Below are positions 23,170 through 35,893 of a stretch of DNA of 64,000 bases, piece by piece (position 1 is the first letter of the stretch; the number at the start of each line of letters is the position of its first letter). Position numbers and translations under genes: made by a program. Origin of the DNA: Hydractinia symbiolongicarpus. Taxonomy: Eukaryota; Cnidaria; Hydrozoa; Anthoathecata; Hydractiniidae. The notes beneath the pieces are model-generated. The model was not told where the DNA came from. It saw nothing but the letters and a program-made list of their open reading frames with translations, and did not search any database. Where the stretch lies: assembly GCF_029227915.1 (NCBI RefSeq), contig NC_079884.1, forward strand, positions 7,626,001 to 7,690,000, read 5' to 3'.

Positions 23170-24763
23170 ACTGACTAATACAAACTATGTTCTAACTAGA
23201 TAGTAAAGAGCAATTTTGTTTTAAACTGATTTTTAACTCTACCTCAATATATGAAGCTAAACTAGAAAGTGAAATTCTCTGATTACATTTTCTTTGTTGC
23301 GCATCATACTTTTTTGTTCAGCTTTGACGTTTTATAACTTTGAAGATTTTTTAAAAAAAGTCCAATCTTCACATCCTTAAATTTTTTTTAGCAAGACCCT
23401 GGCAAAGTTTCTCAATATTTCATAAGTACACAGTAAATTTACCAATAATCCCAGCTTCATATTTCTGTTATAAAATAGATGTATAACTAGCAATTGTCTC
23501 AGAAAATTTACCAACTGGTGACCTTGTGGTAAGAGCGTTCGCCTCCAGTTCGGGAGGTCTTGCGTTCAAACCTAGACTAAGTCATGCCAGAGACTTTAAA
23601 AGTGTAAATCTATCCTTTCTGCTTAGTGTAGCATGAGAAAAGCACAAATATCTTAGGCGTTTCAGCATTCGTAGCTTAAATGGAAGCTTTTAATGCGCTA
23701 GGACCCTCTTCGCAGGACCCTCGATGATAGCAGTACCAAGAGAAACTGAATAAGTCTATCTGGGTAAATAATTTCAACAATAAAAATAACGATATAAAAG
23801 CAGTATGTATAACTAGAAATTGTCCAAAATGTATTGATGACATCTTTTTGACAAGATGTACTTCTATAAAAGAACACTTTCTACATCTATTGAACAATGC
23901 TGAAATACAACTCAAAAACAAGTTCATTCTACAATATGTATTTTAAAAACCATCACTAATTTAAACAGAGCCTTTAAGTTCTGCTTTTTACTGCAATTGT
24001 GCCCTTCCATAAAACATACTGTTATTATATTTCTGCTCTCCATCTTTACTGTACATAGATTTCAAAATAACTTAATTACTGTATACTCTTATATTGCAAC
24101 TTCATTTGTAACATAATAACCCTTCCCCAACAATTCCAGGGATAGTCCATTTTGTTAGTTAGTATGAGAATAAGAAACAAGAAATATTGAATATTAAACG
24201 AAGCAATATTTTCTTTTATAAATACCTAACAGTTAGCAAGTCATCAGAAAATAACAGATGTTCACAGATTGTAACAATTAAAATCAAATCCTCAAATTAT
24301 AACAAAAAATGGATTTTGGTTTTTGTTCTGGATTCTTAGTTTTTTAAGGTTGAAGACAACCGATGGAAAGTTTGTTTCTAAGTTAACTATTATTCAACAC
24401 AAGGGAAGATGCTCGATTTAGAGAAAAACAAAACAAAAAATGTTACAGCCAAAAGAAAAAATTATTCTTAACATTATATAAAAATTAATTCATGAAAACA
24501 TAACTGACAAACTAACATATATATGATATCACTAACCATACCAAACAAAAGATAACTGTAAGAATACACTGAAAAAGAAAAAAATAATACATTTTGCAAA
24601 CTGCAAGAAGAGAAAACATGTAAATTTTAACTGTTGATAAAATGACCTCAAGTTCAGACTGTAAATAAATTAAGAGTGTATATATAGATAATAATTTGAC
24701 AATAACCTGCAAAAAGTTTCCACATGCAAAATCTTACTACAAGGCATATTAAAAATGTCAAAT
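23170..24763. other. intergenic region between ZWILCH and the bHLH-HMG gene
   Basis: About 1.6 kb without a supportable gene. It should contain the promoter of the bHLH-HMG gene (right after 23169) and the 3' UTR of ZWILCH (before 24764). A SINE occupies about 23514-23770. Confidence 0.4.
23514..23770 (+). mobile_element. tRNA-derived SINE
   Basis: The head GACCTTGTGGTAAGAGCGTT, then CGCCTCCAGTTCGGGAGG (an anticodon-arm-like stem) and GCGTTCAAACC (B box) follow the layout of a tRNA gene. They are followed by a non-tRNA body with TTCTGCTTAGTGTAGCATGA and CGCTAGGACCCTCTTCGCAG up to about 23770. I judge it a SINE from this arrangement. The family name is unknown to me. Confidence 0.6.
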
Positions 24764-27613
24764 TCAATGTCCATTTACTTTTAGTGGAATCTTCTTGACA
24801 GGAAGAACAACAACCTCTTCAGAAAGTATTACTTGGTCTTGTTGTGTTGGAATAAAATCAATGTTCTCCTCCTCTGGCAATACGTCCTTACATGTCACGT
24901 GCAGCAGAGTTGTTTCTTTCATATTTGCCTTGTTAGTTCGGATGACACCTTGTTGCCATGAAACAGCTTGTCGTGCTTCGCATGTTTCGTGTACTGATGA
25001 AGATGAGTCATGAAAAGGAAGTAGTGATAAACAAAAAGTTGGACTTGAAAGTCCAACACCATTTACACTGTAGTATTCGATAGCTCCTTTTAATAACGTG
25101 GATTGACAATCGTGTGCTAAGTTAAGATAGATAGCCGGTGTACTGACAATTTCCAAACAGTAGTGAAGCTTCCATAAGGCTTCCATGTCAACTTGTCCAC
25201 TCTTTTGTTTAAAAAGTTTTCTAAGGTTTGTAGCTGATGCCAATTCTTTACTAATGAAGAAGTTAAAATAATCTTTACGAAGCTTTTCAAATCCAATCTC
25301 ACTCACTAAGGCTTGAATGGAGGTCTCACTTGAGAGGAACTCCAATAGCTTTTCTCGTACATGTAACTTGACTTCTTCAGTCTCTGCTAGATACATCTGT
25401 CGAATATATTTGCCTAATTTGGTATCATTTGTTGGACTTATTGCTGGCTGCAAAGATCCATGAACAATATCTGTTAGTATATCATCTAAAAGTCCTCGTA
25501 TCTCATCCATATTCTCTGTTTGACGTAAAAATGACCATAACTTATCGGTAAAATCATGGTCATTACGCTGAAAACTTTCTTGTATTAATTGCGACATTGG
25601 TGTTTCCAAATCATCAGTTTTCTCCGATTCAACCTGCTTCATTTTTTCCACGTTTCCATAAAATGAAAAATCAGAGACTGTCTCTTTGAAAACTAAGAGC
25701 TTCGCATTTATAATTTCAGTAGAGAACGAAGATGTTGAGTCAATAATGTTTGAATATGATGTGTTAAACACTGTATCTAGCGCAGTAAGTTCAACAAAAG
25801 CATCATGAGCAGCAGACCGATTCTCGCCAGCAACAACCTTCAATTTCAAAACAGTTTTAGCAGAATGTGGAGGATGGTGAAGAATTTGGCACTCACCTCC
25901 TGACCAGTGGAAGTCAACTGTCAATGATGTTTCTTCAGGGCTTTCTTCTTGGTTTTCTTCTTCCATTTCTTCAGGTGACTCTAGTTTCAAGTCTCCAAGT
26001 ATGTCATAAGTAGAAACATATGAGGCTTCTTCTGATGAAGACACTGTTTTGCTCTTGTCATTATTCAAATTTCTGATTTTTAAAACATGAAATGCTATCT
26101 TATCGTCTGTCTTCATCTCTTGAAAACAAAGCATTGCTGTAATGCTCAAAGGTTTCGTATTTTGACAAGGTAGAACAAATATCCCAATATCGTCTGTGCT
26201 TAGTTTGAGGCATTGTACGTACACTGCATTTAAATATCTTGAATCAACTGGAGACAGTGGTTTAAGTCTTCTTAAGTTTATAGAGATTGTCTTAACTAAA
26301 CCAAGTCCTCCATGAAATTCTTTCTTACCACCAGCAAGGACGTCAAGCGTAGAAAAAATTGTCCCACATTTAACAATTTCAGCATTTTTAATTGGCAATT
26401 GAACTTCTGTTGTCGAGTAGAGGGTTGTATTTTCAGAAGATGATTCGTTAAGATTGGCTGTGCTATTTAAAGGACTCAACCCAGTTGCAGTAACATCTCC
26501 ATCTATAAACTGACTAGCACCATATTCTAAATAAACACAATAAAATAAAATAAAATTCCATTTCCAGCATCAATTTAATTTTTGCAACAGGCTACAAATT
26601 CATTGTCTTTTTAAAAATGTATTATGTTTTTCTTAACTCTCCGAACACAAGGTGCAACAAAAACAATTATCTCTCACAACAAAGGATAAATGGTCTCAAG
26701 AAATAGTAATATAAGACATATACAGAGTTCTATTTTTGCGTAAGTTGCCATCAACAAACATATAAAAAAAACAAAAAGTATGCGTACAGATACCTACATG
26801 GGTAAAACATTTTTAACACCTACACATGCAGGAAAGTTTGATTGTGGAATTGTTAATTGTGGCAAAAGTAGTCAAATTTAAATCTATATTGCATGGCGAA
26901 AAGTATGTCACAAACAGGCAAAAGTATCAGCAAATGCGAAAATCCTATGAAATACATTATGTAATGTCGAAAGAGCGCTACATCAATTTTTAGAAATAAA
27001 GAACTTGGGGCGATCCTTTGAGAATTATTCAATAAAATAGTACTTTTTTTTGTAAATAGTGGTGGTTAGAAAAGTTCTCAGACAAACTTAAGATTTTTCA
27101 ATTTAAATTATTGTTTTATTTTCTCCCTTAAAATGCTAAAATGTCAAAATTATCCCTTTTCCCCTCCCTCTTCCCCTTTTCTGAATGAGTCATCTCCTTA
27201 AAATCACGAAATGAAACAAGTCTTCTGGGCACCCATTTGAGATGCAAAAAATACCTTGTTGCTAAACACAGGAATAATAAGTTTTACAATTCAAGAAAAT
27301 ACATACTGCTGATTATAAATGCTCCATTTGTGAACAACTTTGGATGCAACATTGAATCTAGACCATCAAGGTAAACATTGTTCACAGCATCATCATAAGC
27401 TTGTACATAACTAACAATAAATTGCTTCTTTAAAACAAAATGATGTACAAAAACTGGAACAGGTGTTGATATCAGTCCTCGTTGTTTCTGCAACTTATTA
27501 TTCTCATTGTAAGCTTTGCTAACTTGTTTCTTTATTTGAAGAATTAACTCTGCATCTTCAATTAATCTGGATATATCCATTCTTTTATTTCCTTCTAAAG
27601 AGTAAACAATCAT
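24764..27613 (-). CDS. ZWILCH: Zwilch, RZZ kinetochore complex subunit
   Basis: Subunit of the Rod-Zwilch-ZW10 complex, which sits on the outer kinetochore and recruits dynein and Mad1-Mad2 for the spindle checkpoint. I read two exons on the minus strand, 27613-27307 and 26526-24764, joined in phase 1 by a GT-AG intron, giving 689 residues (human about 590). The Zwilch signature is clear from about residue 470: LGKYIRQMYLAETEE, then EIGFEKLRKDYFNFFISKEL and ASATNLRKLF. An acidic stretch rich in EE and SPEE near the middle is low-complexity and probably explains the extra length. A splice-acceptor-like CTCTTTAG lies just inside the first exon, so translation may start at the Met at 27580 (MDISRLIEDAEL) after a 5' UTR intron. 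The gene lies upstream of the bHLH-HMG gene in the same orientation. Confidence 0.88.
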
Positions 27614-28669
27614 GACTAACTATCAATAAATTACATTCCCTCTTTTTCTTTCTTGTTTGGGTAAAAATAAATTTAACAATTGTATTATTGAAGATATTAT
27701 TTCAGTCACAACCTTAATTTTTGTTATGCTTATTCTTTCGTTTATATACAAAAAAAATAATTCTTTTACACATTTTTATAATCAACCCCATTTTGGCTTT
27801 AAAGGGAATTGGACAGCGAATTCGCCAACAAATGTACCTGATATGCAGTTTTGTTTGCTTGATTTTACTTTACCAAAAAGTAGAACCAGTTCCTAATTTT
27901 TAGTGGTAAAATATTCAGCTGCAAACTTTTAACCAAACAAAATGCAATAATTAGTGTTTATTTATGCAAAAAACTTGTTACTGAAAGAACATTTTGTTTT
28001 TAATACTCAAGAGTGTTTACATTCTGTATTTTAAATTTGATGAACGTTTTTTGTTTCTTGCCGAAATCAAAAAGGTATTTCACAGCTAAGTCAAATTCCC
28101 TATTCACAATTCCCTTTGCTTTGATTTGCTTAGTTGGTTGCTTTTAATGAAGTTTCTTGACCCTTTGGTATGTGGTTGTCAGTACTGAACCACAAAATTT
28201 TTCTCAGAAGCACACTATGTTGTTGTTTTATCACTGATGTTTGTTGCTTCTTGGAAGACTTTTGCCACAACTGCTTAAGGTAAAGCATAGATTAAAGTGT
28301 TAAAGGATGAGTGCTAGGCCTGGTGGCTGCAAAGTAAGCTGCTTAGTTTTTTGCCCATTTTAAGGTATGTTACCTTAGAAATTGAGTTGCTGATAAAAAA
28401 TGTATACATAAAGTGTAGTTGGAATCATAAGAAGTTTAAAAAAACAAAATTCTTAAACTAAAGAACACACAAGGAGGCACACAAATTTAAAACAACATTT
28501 TAATAGAAAAAAAAAGGATGTCGACGCTAACCAAGCAGTTACGATACCCATAATTTTTTGGTCAGTTGTTTTAAAATATATTCAATAAGATATTCATTTA
28601 TGTATAGTTGTATTCATCTGCAAGTCAGTATTGATAACAAAATCTGAAAATAATTTCTCTAACAAAATT
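27614..28669. other. intergenic region between BCS1L and ZWILCH
   Basis: About 1.05 kb of AT-rich DNA with no supportable gene. It must hold the BCS1L 3' UTR and the ZWILCH promoter. I see no distinct element. Confidence 0.4.
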
Positions 28670-31600
28670 TTACAAATCTTTTAACATATGAACATTCATC
28701 ATGGCAGCTTCAGCATCTTGTTTATGCAACATAAAATAACCTTGAATTACTGCAATACTGTATGTTTGATTTGTCTTGATTACATTGTCACTAAACGTTA
28801 CTGCATCAGCATGTGTCCTGTGTGGATAGAAACGTAAGTACATCCTATAAAGTTGTGATTGAGAAGCTTGATCTATTAACAGTTTAATATCAACTCGGCC
28901 AGGTCTAATTAACGCAGGATCCAATCTTTCTAAGTAATTTGTTGTCATAAATACTAGTCTCTCTTCTGTAGAAACAACACCATCAAGACAGTTTAAAAGA
29001 CCACTAAAAGTTACCTAAAAACAAAAAAAAATTAGTTTTAATCAAATTCAGTAATGGAAAATAACACAGAAAGTCTCAGTATAACTCAAGATTAAGTTCA
29101 GTTCTTAGCCATACCACTTAAGCAAAAATAAAACAAGAAGTTGCTTTGGTGACATTTTTATTATATTTACGAAATTTATCCATGTTAACACAGAAAAATA
29201 ATTTATAATTTATCTAGTTATAATTTCACAATATGTGGGGTATGATCTAGACATGGAATTACAGGGGCTTTTTAGAAGGTCAACTTCATGAGTTTGCAGC
29301 TTCCCATGTTTATTCATTATTTCTGTGAGTTTTAAGGAATAGTGTACATTGGGGTTAAGCAGAGACAGACAAAATACGGCTATTATTAAAAGATATAATC
29401 AAATAATTGCTTGTAGACTTTGGACATCTTTTGGTGTAACTTGTCCTAAATGCTAATCAAACATTCTTTGGCATCACAACAGTTTTGACATCCACACAGT
29501 AGGAACTCTAATACTTTTTGTGCAATATTTACTTAAGTTTTTCATAATTAATTTTTTTAATAGGTTTACACAACTGAAAGAACTCACCACCGTGTTTGTA
29601 GTCATTCCTTTACTGTTTCTAAAGAACACTCCCATTGTTTCGAACCTTAAATCTCACTTTGATTACGTTAATATGTGTACACTTAAAACATGATGTTTAA
29701 TTATGAATTGTGTATGTCTGGGATACAAGTTCAAATATCTTATTGAAAATTGAACAACCTACATGATTTGGATAATATCCTCCACCTTTACTGCCTGTCT
29801 TTTCATTCTCAGTATCTCTTCTGCTAAATGCTGCATCTATATCCTCCAGCAGAATAATACTTTGTTGAGGTGCAACACTCATCAGGTGATTTAATCTATC
29901 GTCACTTAAAGTTCGGTCACCAAGATTCATCACACAGATACTATATTCTAATTCACCAGCTAGTGCAGTACTGTAAATAAGAACCAAAAAGAATACCAAA
30001 AAATGTAATAAACAGTATGAAGTGTTATTTGGAAGACTCAAACTTTACAAACATTTTGAGATATGTTTTAGAAAAATCAATAACACACATGAAACTACTT
30101 TTACCACATCCCGGAGGACCATACAATAAATAACCTCTTCTATATGGTATGCCTAAATAAAAAGAAACGTTATTGTTTTCATATTTAAATTAATTTGTTG
30201 TTGCATATTTAAACTTAACACAAATATAGTTGAGGTATATACAAGACAAAAAAACACAACTTATCTTAGAAAGATTTTCAGATCATCAGTAAAGTAATAA
30301 GACCATATGGGGCAATTTTTTTATGTGTAGACAATGCAATTTGTTGCAATGTAACAAAATTGATGAACAAATTCTTGCAATAAATCAAGTTAAATATATT
30401 TAAGATTTTTAAATAATTAAAGCTTGCCTCCCAAAACAAGTTGGTTTTATATGAATGATTTAAAAGATGGCTATAAATCTTTTTATTTTTTTTTAAAAAA
30501 ATCTTTATTGGTTTTAGAGATATAGGGCTTAAAAGTTTTGAAAATTATGTGATAAATCATAACATAGTTACTAAATGTTACAACTTATGCAAAATGGCTT
30601 AAAAATGCCTTAGTAAAAATGTTAAATACAACTCCTTACTCGGGGCAACTTCTTGATTTCATGCATTAGTGAAACTTGAAGTCCAAAACCTTAAGGATCC
30701 AAAAAAAATGACAACTTTTAAAGCTTGTTCATATGAAATCAACTTGTTTCAAAGTGGGAGGCAGGTTTTAAAGATTCCACATGATGATATGTTGAAGTTA
30801 TGTTAATATGTAGACCAAGAAAAGTTGTTTAGCAAGATTACTTTCTATTTTCAACCTGAAAATATTCACCAGAAGATTTTGGCATTTGGTTCTTTTGTGA
30901 CTTTGCTAAAGTGTTATAGATATGAAATGGAAAACATAAAAAATAAACAGTTGTTTTACTTATACCAACCCTCTACTATAGCCTTAGCTGCTTTTTTTCT
31001 TAATTCCTAGTTGTTGACAATCACATCTTTTACTATTATGTTAAACTTAACAATTTTACTCTCCCACATATCCAAATTGAATGATTGTAGCATATTATAC
31101 TGCACTAACAGTTATTCGTTTTCTCAGCCTATTATTGAACAAATTGGATGAATTCTGCTTCGAAATTTTTTTCGCAAAAAACAATAAACTATGTTTCTCT
31201 GCAAAAAGGTGTACTAAATACAAAATATCTTACCTCTATCTGTATACCATTTCTGATTAGTGATGAACTCTCTAACATCTTTAAGTGTCCGTTCTGCAAT
31301 TCCATTATCTAGTATGACAGAGCTCAAAGGCCTGCGCTGACGTGGAAACCCAAACTGTCTCCAGTCTGGACCCATAGGTACATACATCAAAGTTTTTCCT
31401 TGCTGTTTAGATAAGGCCAAGGATTTAGCTTCATGCAACATATCATTGAAAATTTCTTTATTTTTACCAATTGATGTTAAAGTAACTGTTTCCCAAGGTT
31501 GTCCAGTTGCAAGATCTCGCATTCCTTGCTCACGTTGCCTCTCAGCACGTATCCAATTTGTTTTAAATTTAAAAAAATGAACACCAGGACTTGGGGCAAA

Positions 31601-31891
31601 GTCAAATTTTGTACTTACTTTACCAGTATCATGTTGATGAAATGTTGTCATTACACTTAAATGTTGAGTCTGTTTTGCTCTTTTTTGAGTCATCCATTGC
31701 AACATCCAATCATAACTTTTGTCTTTACTTGGTACTTCAAGAGTAATCATACAATGACGCCTAAACAACACAAATCCAAACTGACTGCCTTTACGCAGAA
31801 TCGCTAGACCAGTGCCAACACCCACAAGACCAAATCCAGCAGAAAAGTAAGGATTATCTGTTAGCGTTGGTAAATAATCAGCAAGAGGCAT
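28670..31891 (-). CDS. BCS1L: mitochondrial chaperone BCS1 (AAA ATPase)
   Basis: Inner-membrane AAA ATPase that moves the folded Rieske iron-sulphur protein across the membrane during assembly of respiratory complex III. Four exons on the minus strand, 31891-31234, 30152-30089, 29970-29763 and 29014-28670, join in phase to 424 residues (human 419). A single membrane segment lies near residues 17-33 ([13 protein letters not shown]), followed by a basic internal targeting stretch and the BCS1-specific domain. The AAA domain has Walker A GPPGCGKS at 231-238, Walker B IILLEDID at 279-286, and the arginine region [17 protein letters not shown]. The end [15 protein letters not shown] matches the family. 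Catalytic residues look intact. The first intron carries a MITE. Confidence 0.93.
30425..30762. mobile_element. MITE-like element in BCS1L intron 1
   Basis: The left end, starting GCCTCCCAAAACAAGTTGGT and running on through TTTATATGAA, is matched by the inverted right end (TTCATATGAAATCAACTTGT then TTCAAAGTGGGAGGC). Arms are about 40 bp with a few mismatches and one small gap. There is no coding capacity between them. This is typical of a short non-autonomous DNA transposon. Confidence 0.65.
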
Positions 31892-33050
31892 GATTTTGTA
31901 TTACATTCTTAATTGATAATAATTTATCTAAACAAATCCGTAAAGTGTTATTCTTAATAAAGCTGAACATACACACTTAAAGGAACTTCATGGTAATAAA
32001 TAAAAGAGTTCAAAAAAAAAGTTCAAAAAGAAAAAGTTTTATTTTTTTGGTCCAAATTTCAACTCCTAAAAGCATGGTCACTGACATTATCAAACAAAAA
32101 GCTAACTTAGTTATTACATGTATTGTTTGCTTGTTACGTCAACTTGGTTCCTCTGCGTTTTGTTTGTTTGGTGTACATAGCTGAACAGGATTTTTAAGAT
32201 TCTCCGTCTTCTAAGAGTGATTTAAATCTATCAAAAGGTTTGAGCAATAAAGAAGAGAAAGTAAATTCCAGGAGAACAACATCATCATATAAAAAAACGA
32301 TACTTTTTAGCTTATTCTCTTCGTTTTTTAAGAGTATTATTATGAGAACATGCTTGTGACTATGTTAACAAAACATTTTATACAAAGTTAGGCTCAAGCC
32401 AGGATCCTATGACCCAAACATTTTTTCTGTCACTACCGTGATTGAGGGATCCTGTGCTATTGTATACTAAAAAGTTTGGCTGTTAGAAATATACTGCAGT
32501 TTCCCCTATTTGGAGTGGATGACCAGCATTGGTTACAACCAATATGATGTAAATCACAAAACAAACATATCCCTTGCCAGTCAGAGAAAACCTTTTTGTA
32601 TAATTAGTATATTATGTTCAAATTAGACTTCTAATAAAGCTTTCATGAGCAAATCACAGTGTAACTATGATGTGTTATACTTTGAATACATGGCTTTGTA
32701 TATTAATAAAAGGAGTAATTTAAAATTTAGCTTTGCTGATAAAATCATGTTTATATAACAGAGGGTTTGTAAAATAGCACACTTTTAGCCAAGGTATACC
32801 TTAATTTACCTGCAAACAGCCATATTAAAATAAATATGCAATCAAAATAAGCAGTGGAAAGATTTATTCAATGTTGTTTCAAGCAGCATATATATTTAAG
32901 AGATGAAGTTTCTGCGCAAAAAACGAGCCTTCATCAATTTTTTTGTTGGGTTAAAATAATTGTATTTGGCCACACATACTTGCTTCTCAGCACTAAGAAA
33001 GATGTAAATTTTAGCTTAAGTGTATAAATTTGGGAAAATTATTCGGCCCC
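31892..33050. other. BCS1L upstream region, no gene seen
   Basis: The BCS1L promoter must lie just right of 31891, but no distinct element is visible. The rest is AT-rich non-coding DNA. Confidence 0.4.
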
Positions 33051-33429
33051 GTTAGCAGGATATCGCCGCTAAGGGGGGGAGGGGGTCTGAAGAAAAATCC
33101 GCTAAGGATCAAGAAATTTCAAAAATTTGTTTGTGGCCTAATTCCTCTTGTTATTAATTCCGGTAACTTTTATTTACAAAACATGCCCCTGAGCTTCCAA
33201 GATTTATCAGAATGTGTGTTTGTTTTTGGGATTGGTGAAGGGTCTCCTTAAGAGACAAGAGAGGAGTTGAACGTCCTCCACCATACCTTAGTTTAAAGGG
33301 GCGATTGTGGAAGTCCCATGAAATGCCACATAGTGATGGTGTCACTTTAAAAAACACCCAGTCCGGTCTGTGAACGGTTGGCGCTAGGAAGGGCATCCAG
33401 CTGTAAAACAATGCCAAAACTCTTTATTA

Positions 33430-35883
33430 ATGGCTGTAAGAATAGTTAATCAGACAAACTGCGTAAACGGGGCTGGAACTCTAAGGAGTGAAGGTGTCGC
33501 GCACGGTAGGACAGATGTCAGATGTGAGCATCGCCAGACCGTTACCCAGCTATCACATCACAAGGTAGATAACACTAGGTTGAGGATGGCTAGTGTAAAT
33601 GTTGGTACTTTGAGAGGTAGAGCAGGAGAAGTAGTTGAAATGTTAGAACGTAGATCTGTTGATATGTGTTGTGTTCAGGAAGTTAGGTGGAGAGGAGCTT
33701 CAGTGAGATTTGTGGAAGGTAGGAGGGCAAGGTATAAGCTTTTTTGGATTGGTAATAGTGATGGATATGGAGGAGTTGGCATATTCGTTGCAGAGAAGTG
33801 GGTAGAAAAAGTAATAGATGTTATGCGTGTTAATAGTCGTATTATAGTGATAAAGTTTTTGATAGGTAATAGGATTGTCACTTTTCTGTCAGTTTATGCT
33901 CCACAGTGTGGACTCAGTGAGGAAGATAAAGATAAGTTTTATGATGAGTTAATAGCAGTCACATCAAAGTTTGGAGACACAGAACTTGTCATGGTGGGCA
34001 GCGACTTTAATGGTCATGTTGGGAAGTCATCTGAAGGTTATAGAGGTGTGCATGGAGGCTATGGATTTGGGAGCAGAAATAAGGAAGGGGAGAGATTGCT
34101 TGAGTTTGGAATGGCAACGGACATGGTGGTTTGCAACACATCATTCAGTAAGAGACAGAGTAGGCTGATAACATATGAGTCAGGTGGTTGTAAGACACAG
34201 ATAGATTACTTTTTGGTTAGAAAGTCAGACAAGAAAGTGGTGAAGGACGTGAAAGTTATATCGGGGGAAGAGTGTGTTTCCCAGCATAGGTTGCTGGTTT
34301 GTGATATTATCTTGAAGAGTGTCAAAGAAGCCAAGGGAAAGTACAGGCCCCGTCGAAAAGTCTGGAAGCTGAAGGAAGAGATTGTAGCAAGACAATTTAG
34401 TGCAAAAGTTCAGCAGTTAGCCTACAATAGTCAATGTGATAGTGACAATGTTGAAAGTACTTGGACTACTTTGAAGAATTGTCTTCTAGAAGCTTCTGAT
34501 GATACCTGTGGATGGACGAAAGGACCAGCTAGACATAGACAGACCTGGTGGTGGAATAATGAGGTTGACCAGTGTATAAAGGAAAAGAGGAAACTTTGGA
34601 AAGAGTGGAAGTCAGGTGGTAGTAAAAATATTTACTTAGAAGCTAAGCGTCGCGCTCGTACAGCAGTGTATAAAGCAAAATTAGAAGCAGAGAGAAACAG
34701 ATTTGCAGATGTGTTAAGAAGGGAAGACCAGCGCAATGAGGTATTCAAGATAGCAAAGCAAATGAAGAAGACTAATCAAGATATTGTAGGTGAGAAGTGT
34801 ATACGTAATGATGAAGGTGTTTTGGCTAGCACAGAGGAGGAGAAAAGGGTAGCTTGGAAGAATCATTATCAGAGGTTGCTTAACACTGAGTTTGATTGGG
34901 ACGAGGATAATTTGTCTGATGATGATGTTGTAGAAGGGCCAGCTATGCAGATCAAGACAGAATGGGTAGTGGAGGCTATTAGGAAATTGAAGATTGGCAA
35001 GGCTGCAGGAGTATCAGGTATTGTTGCAGAGATGGTAAAAGCATCTGGATATATTGGAGTTGAGCTTATTACAAGTCTTGCTAACCAGATTATAAAGGAT
35101 GGTGCTATTCCGAGTGAGTGGCAGTCGAGTGTAATAGTGAATTGTTTCAAGGGCAAGGGTGATGCATTAGAAAGGGGTAACTATAGAGGTTTGAAGTTGG
35201 TTGATCAAGTAATGAAAGTTATTGAAAGAGTGATTAATAAGTTACTTAGAGAACGAATTGATATAGATAAGATGCAATTTGGTTTTGTTCCAGGGCGTGG
35301 CACTACAGATGCAATATTTTTACTCAGACAGCTTCAGGAAAAGTATTTAGGAAAGAGAGAGAATCTCTATTTTGCCTTTGTAGATTTAGAGAAAGCTTTT
35401 GATAGAGTGCCACATAAAGTTATTTGGTGGGCTATGAGAAAATTAGGTGTGGATGAGTGGCTAGTTACGATGGTTCAGTCTATGTACAGCAATGCTAGAA
35501 GTCGTGTCAGGATTAACAATTCACTTAGTGATGAATTTAGTGTAAATGTTGGTGTACATCAGGGTTCTGTACTTAGTCCTTTGTTGTTTATTCTAGTCTT
35601 AGAAGCGCTGTCGATGGAGTTCAGAACAGGTCGTCCATGGGAGTTATTGTATGCAGATGATTTGGTTCTCATAGCAGAGTCGATGGAAGAATTAGTTGAA
35701 AAGTTTGAGAAGTGGAAGAAAGGACTAGAAGAGAAAGGGCTGAAGGTAAACACAGCAAAGTTTAAAGTCATGATAAGTAGCATTGCAGCCAAGTGTGACC
35801 TTGTAGTTGGAAAGTGGCCTTGTGGAGTTTGCAGGAAAGGGGTTGGTAGTAACTCAATTTTTTGTCAGACTTGCAAGCATTGA
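33430..35883 (+). CDS. RTE endonuclease/reverse transcriptase (truncated)
   Basis: An 817-residue frame. The N-terminal endonuclease/exonuclease/phosphatase-fold domain, about residues 55-300, has CVQEVRWRG, GSDFNGHVG (GGDFNGHVG in the other copy) and SQHRLLVCD. A basic linker follows. The reverse transcriptase, about 510-770, has QFGFVPGRGTTDAIF, FAFVDLEKAFDRVP, HQGSVLSPLLF and the catalytic YADDLV. The last 30 residues begin a C4HC3 (PHD-like) cysteine cluster, CGVCRKGVGSNSIFCQTCKH, cut by a TGA. Database entries called craniofacial development protein 2-like usually derive from this endonuclease. The G to S change beside the catalytic aspartate may weaken the nuclease. Confidence 0.88.
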   Translation: MAVRIVNQTNCVNGAGTLRSEGVAHGRTDVRCEHRQTVTQLSHHKVDNTRLRMASVNVGTLRGRAGEVVEMLERRSVDMCCVQEVRWRGASVRFVEGRRARYKLFWIGNSDGYGGVGIFVAEKWVEKVIDVMRVNSRIIVIKFLIGNRIVTFLSVYAPQCGLSEEDKDKFYDELIAVTSKFGDTELVMVGSDFNGHVGKSSEGYRGVHGGYGFGSRNKEGERLLEFGMATDMVVCNTSFSKRQSRLITYESGGCKTQIDYFLVRKSDKKVVKDVKVISGEECVSQHRLLVCDIILKSVKEAKGKYRPRRKVWKLKEEIVARQFSAKVQQLAYNSQCDSDNVESTWTTLKNCLLEASDDTCGWTKGPARHRQTWWWNNEVDQCIKEKRKLWKEWKSGGSKNIYLEAKRRARTAVYKAKLEAERNRFADVLRREDQRNEVFKIAKQMKKTNQDIVGEKCIRNDEGVLASTEEEKRVAWKNHYQRLLNTEFDWDEDNLSDDDVVEGPAMQIKTEWVVEAIRKLKIGKAAGVSGIVAEMVKASGYIGVELITSLANQIIKDGAIPSEWQSSVIVNCFKGKGDALERGNYRGLKLVDQVMKVIERVINKLLRERIDIDKMQFGFVPGRGTTDAIFLLRQLQEKYLGKRENLYFAFVDLEKAFDRVPHKVIWWAMRKLGVDEWLVTMVQSMYSNARSRVRINNSLSDEFSVNVGVHQGSVLSPLLFILVLEALSMEFRTGRPWELLYADDLVLIAESMEELVEKFEKWKKGLEEKGLKVNTAKFKVMISSIAAKCDLVVGKWPCGVCRKGVGSNSIFCQTCKH

Positions 35884-35893
35884 GTACATAAGA

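Noticed and set aside
33430-35883. Host gene craniofacial development protein 2
   Set aside because: The endonuclease is followed by reverse transcriptase and the sequence is present in several copies with a microsatellite tail. It is a LINE.
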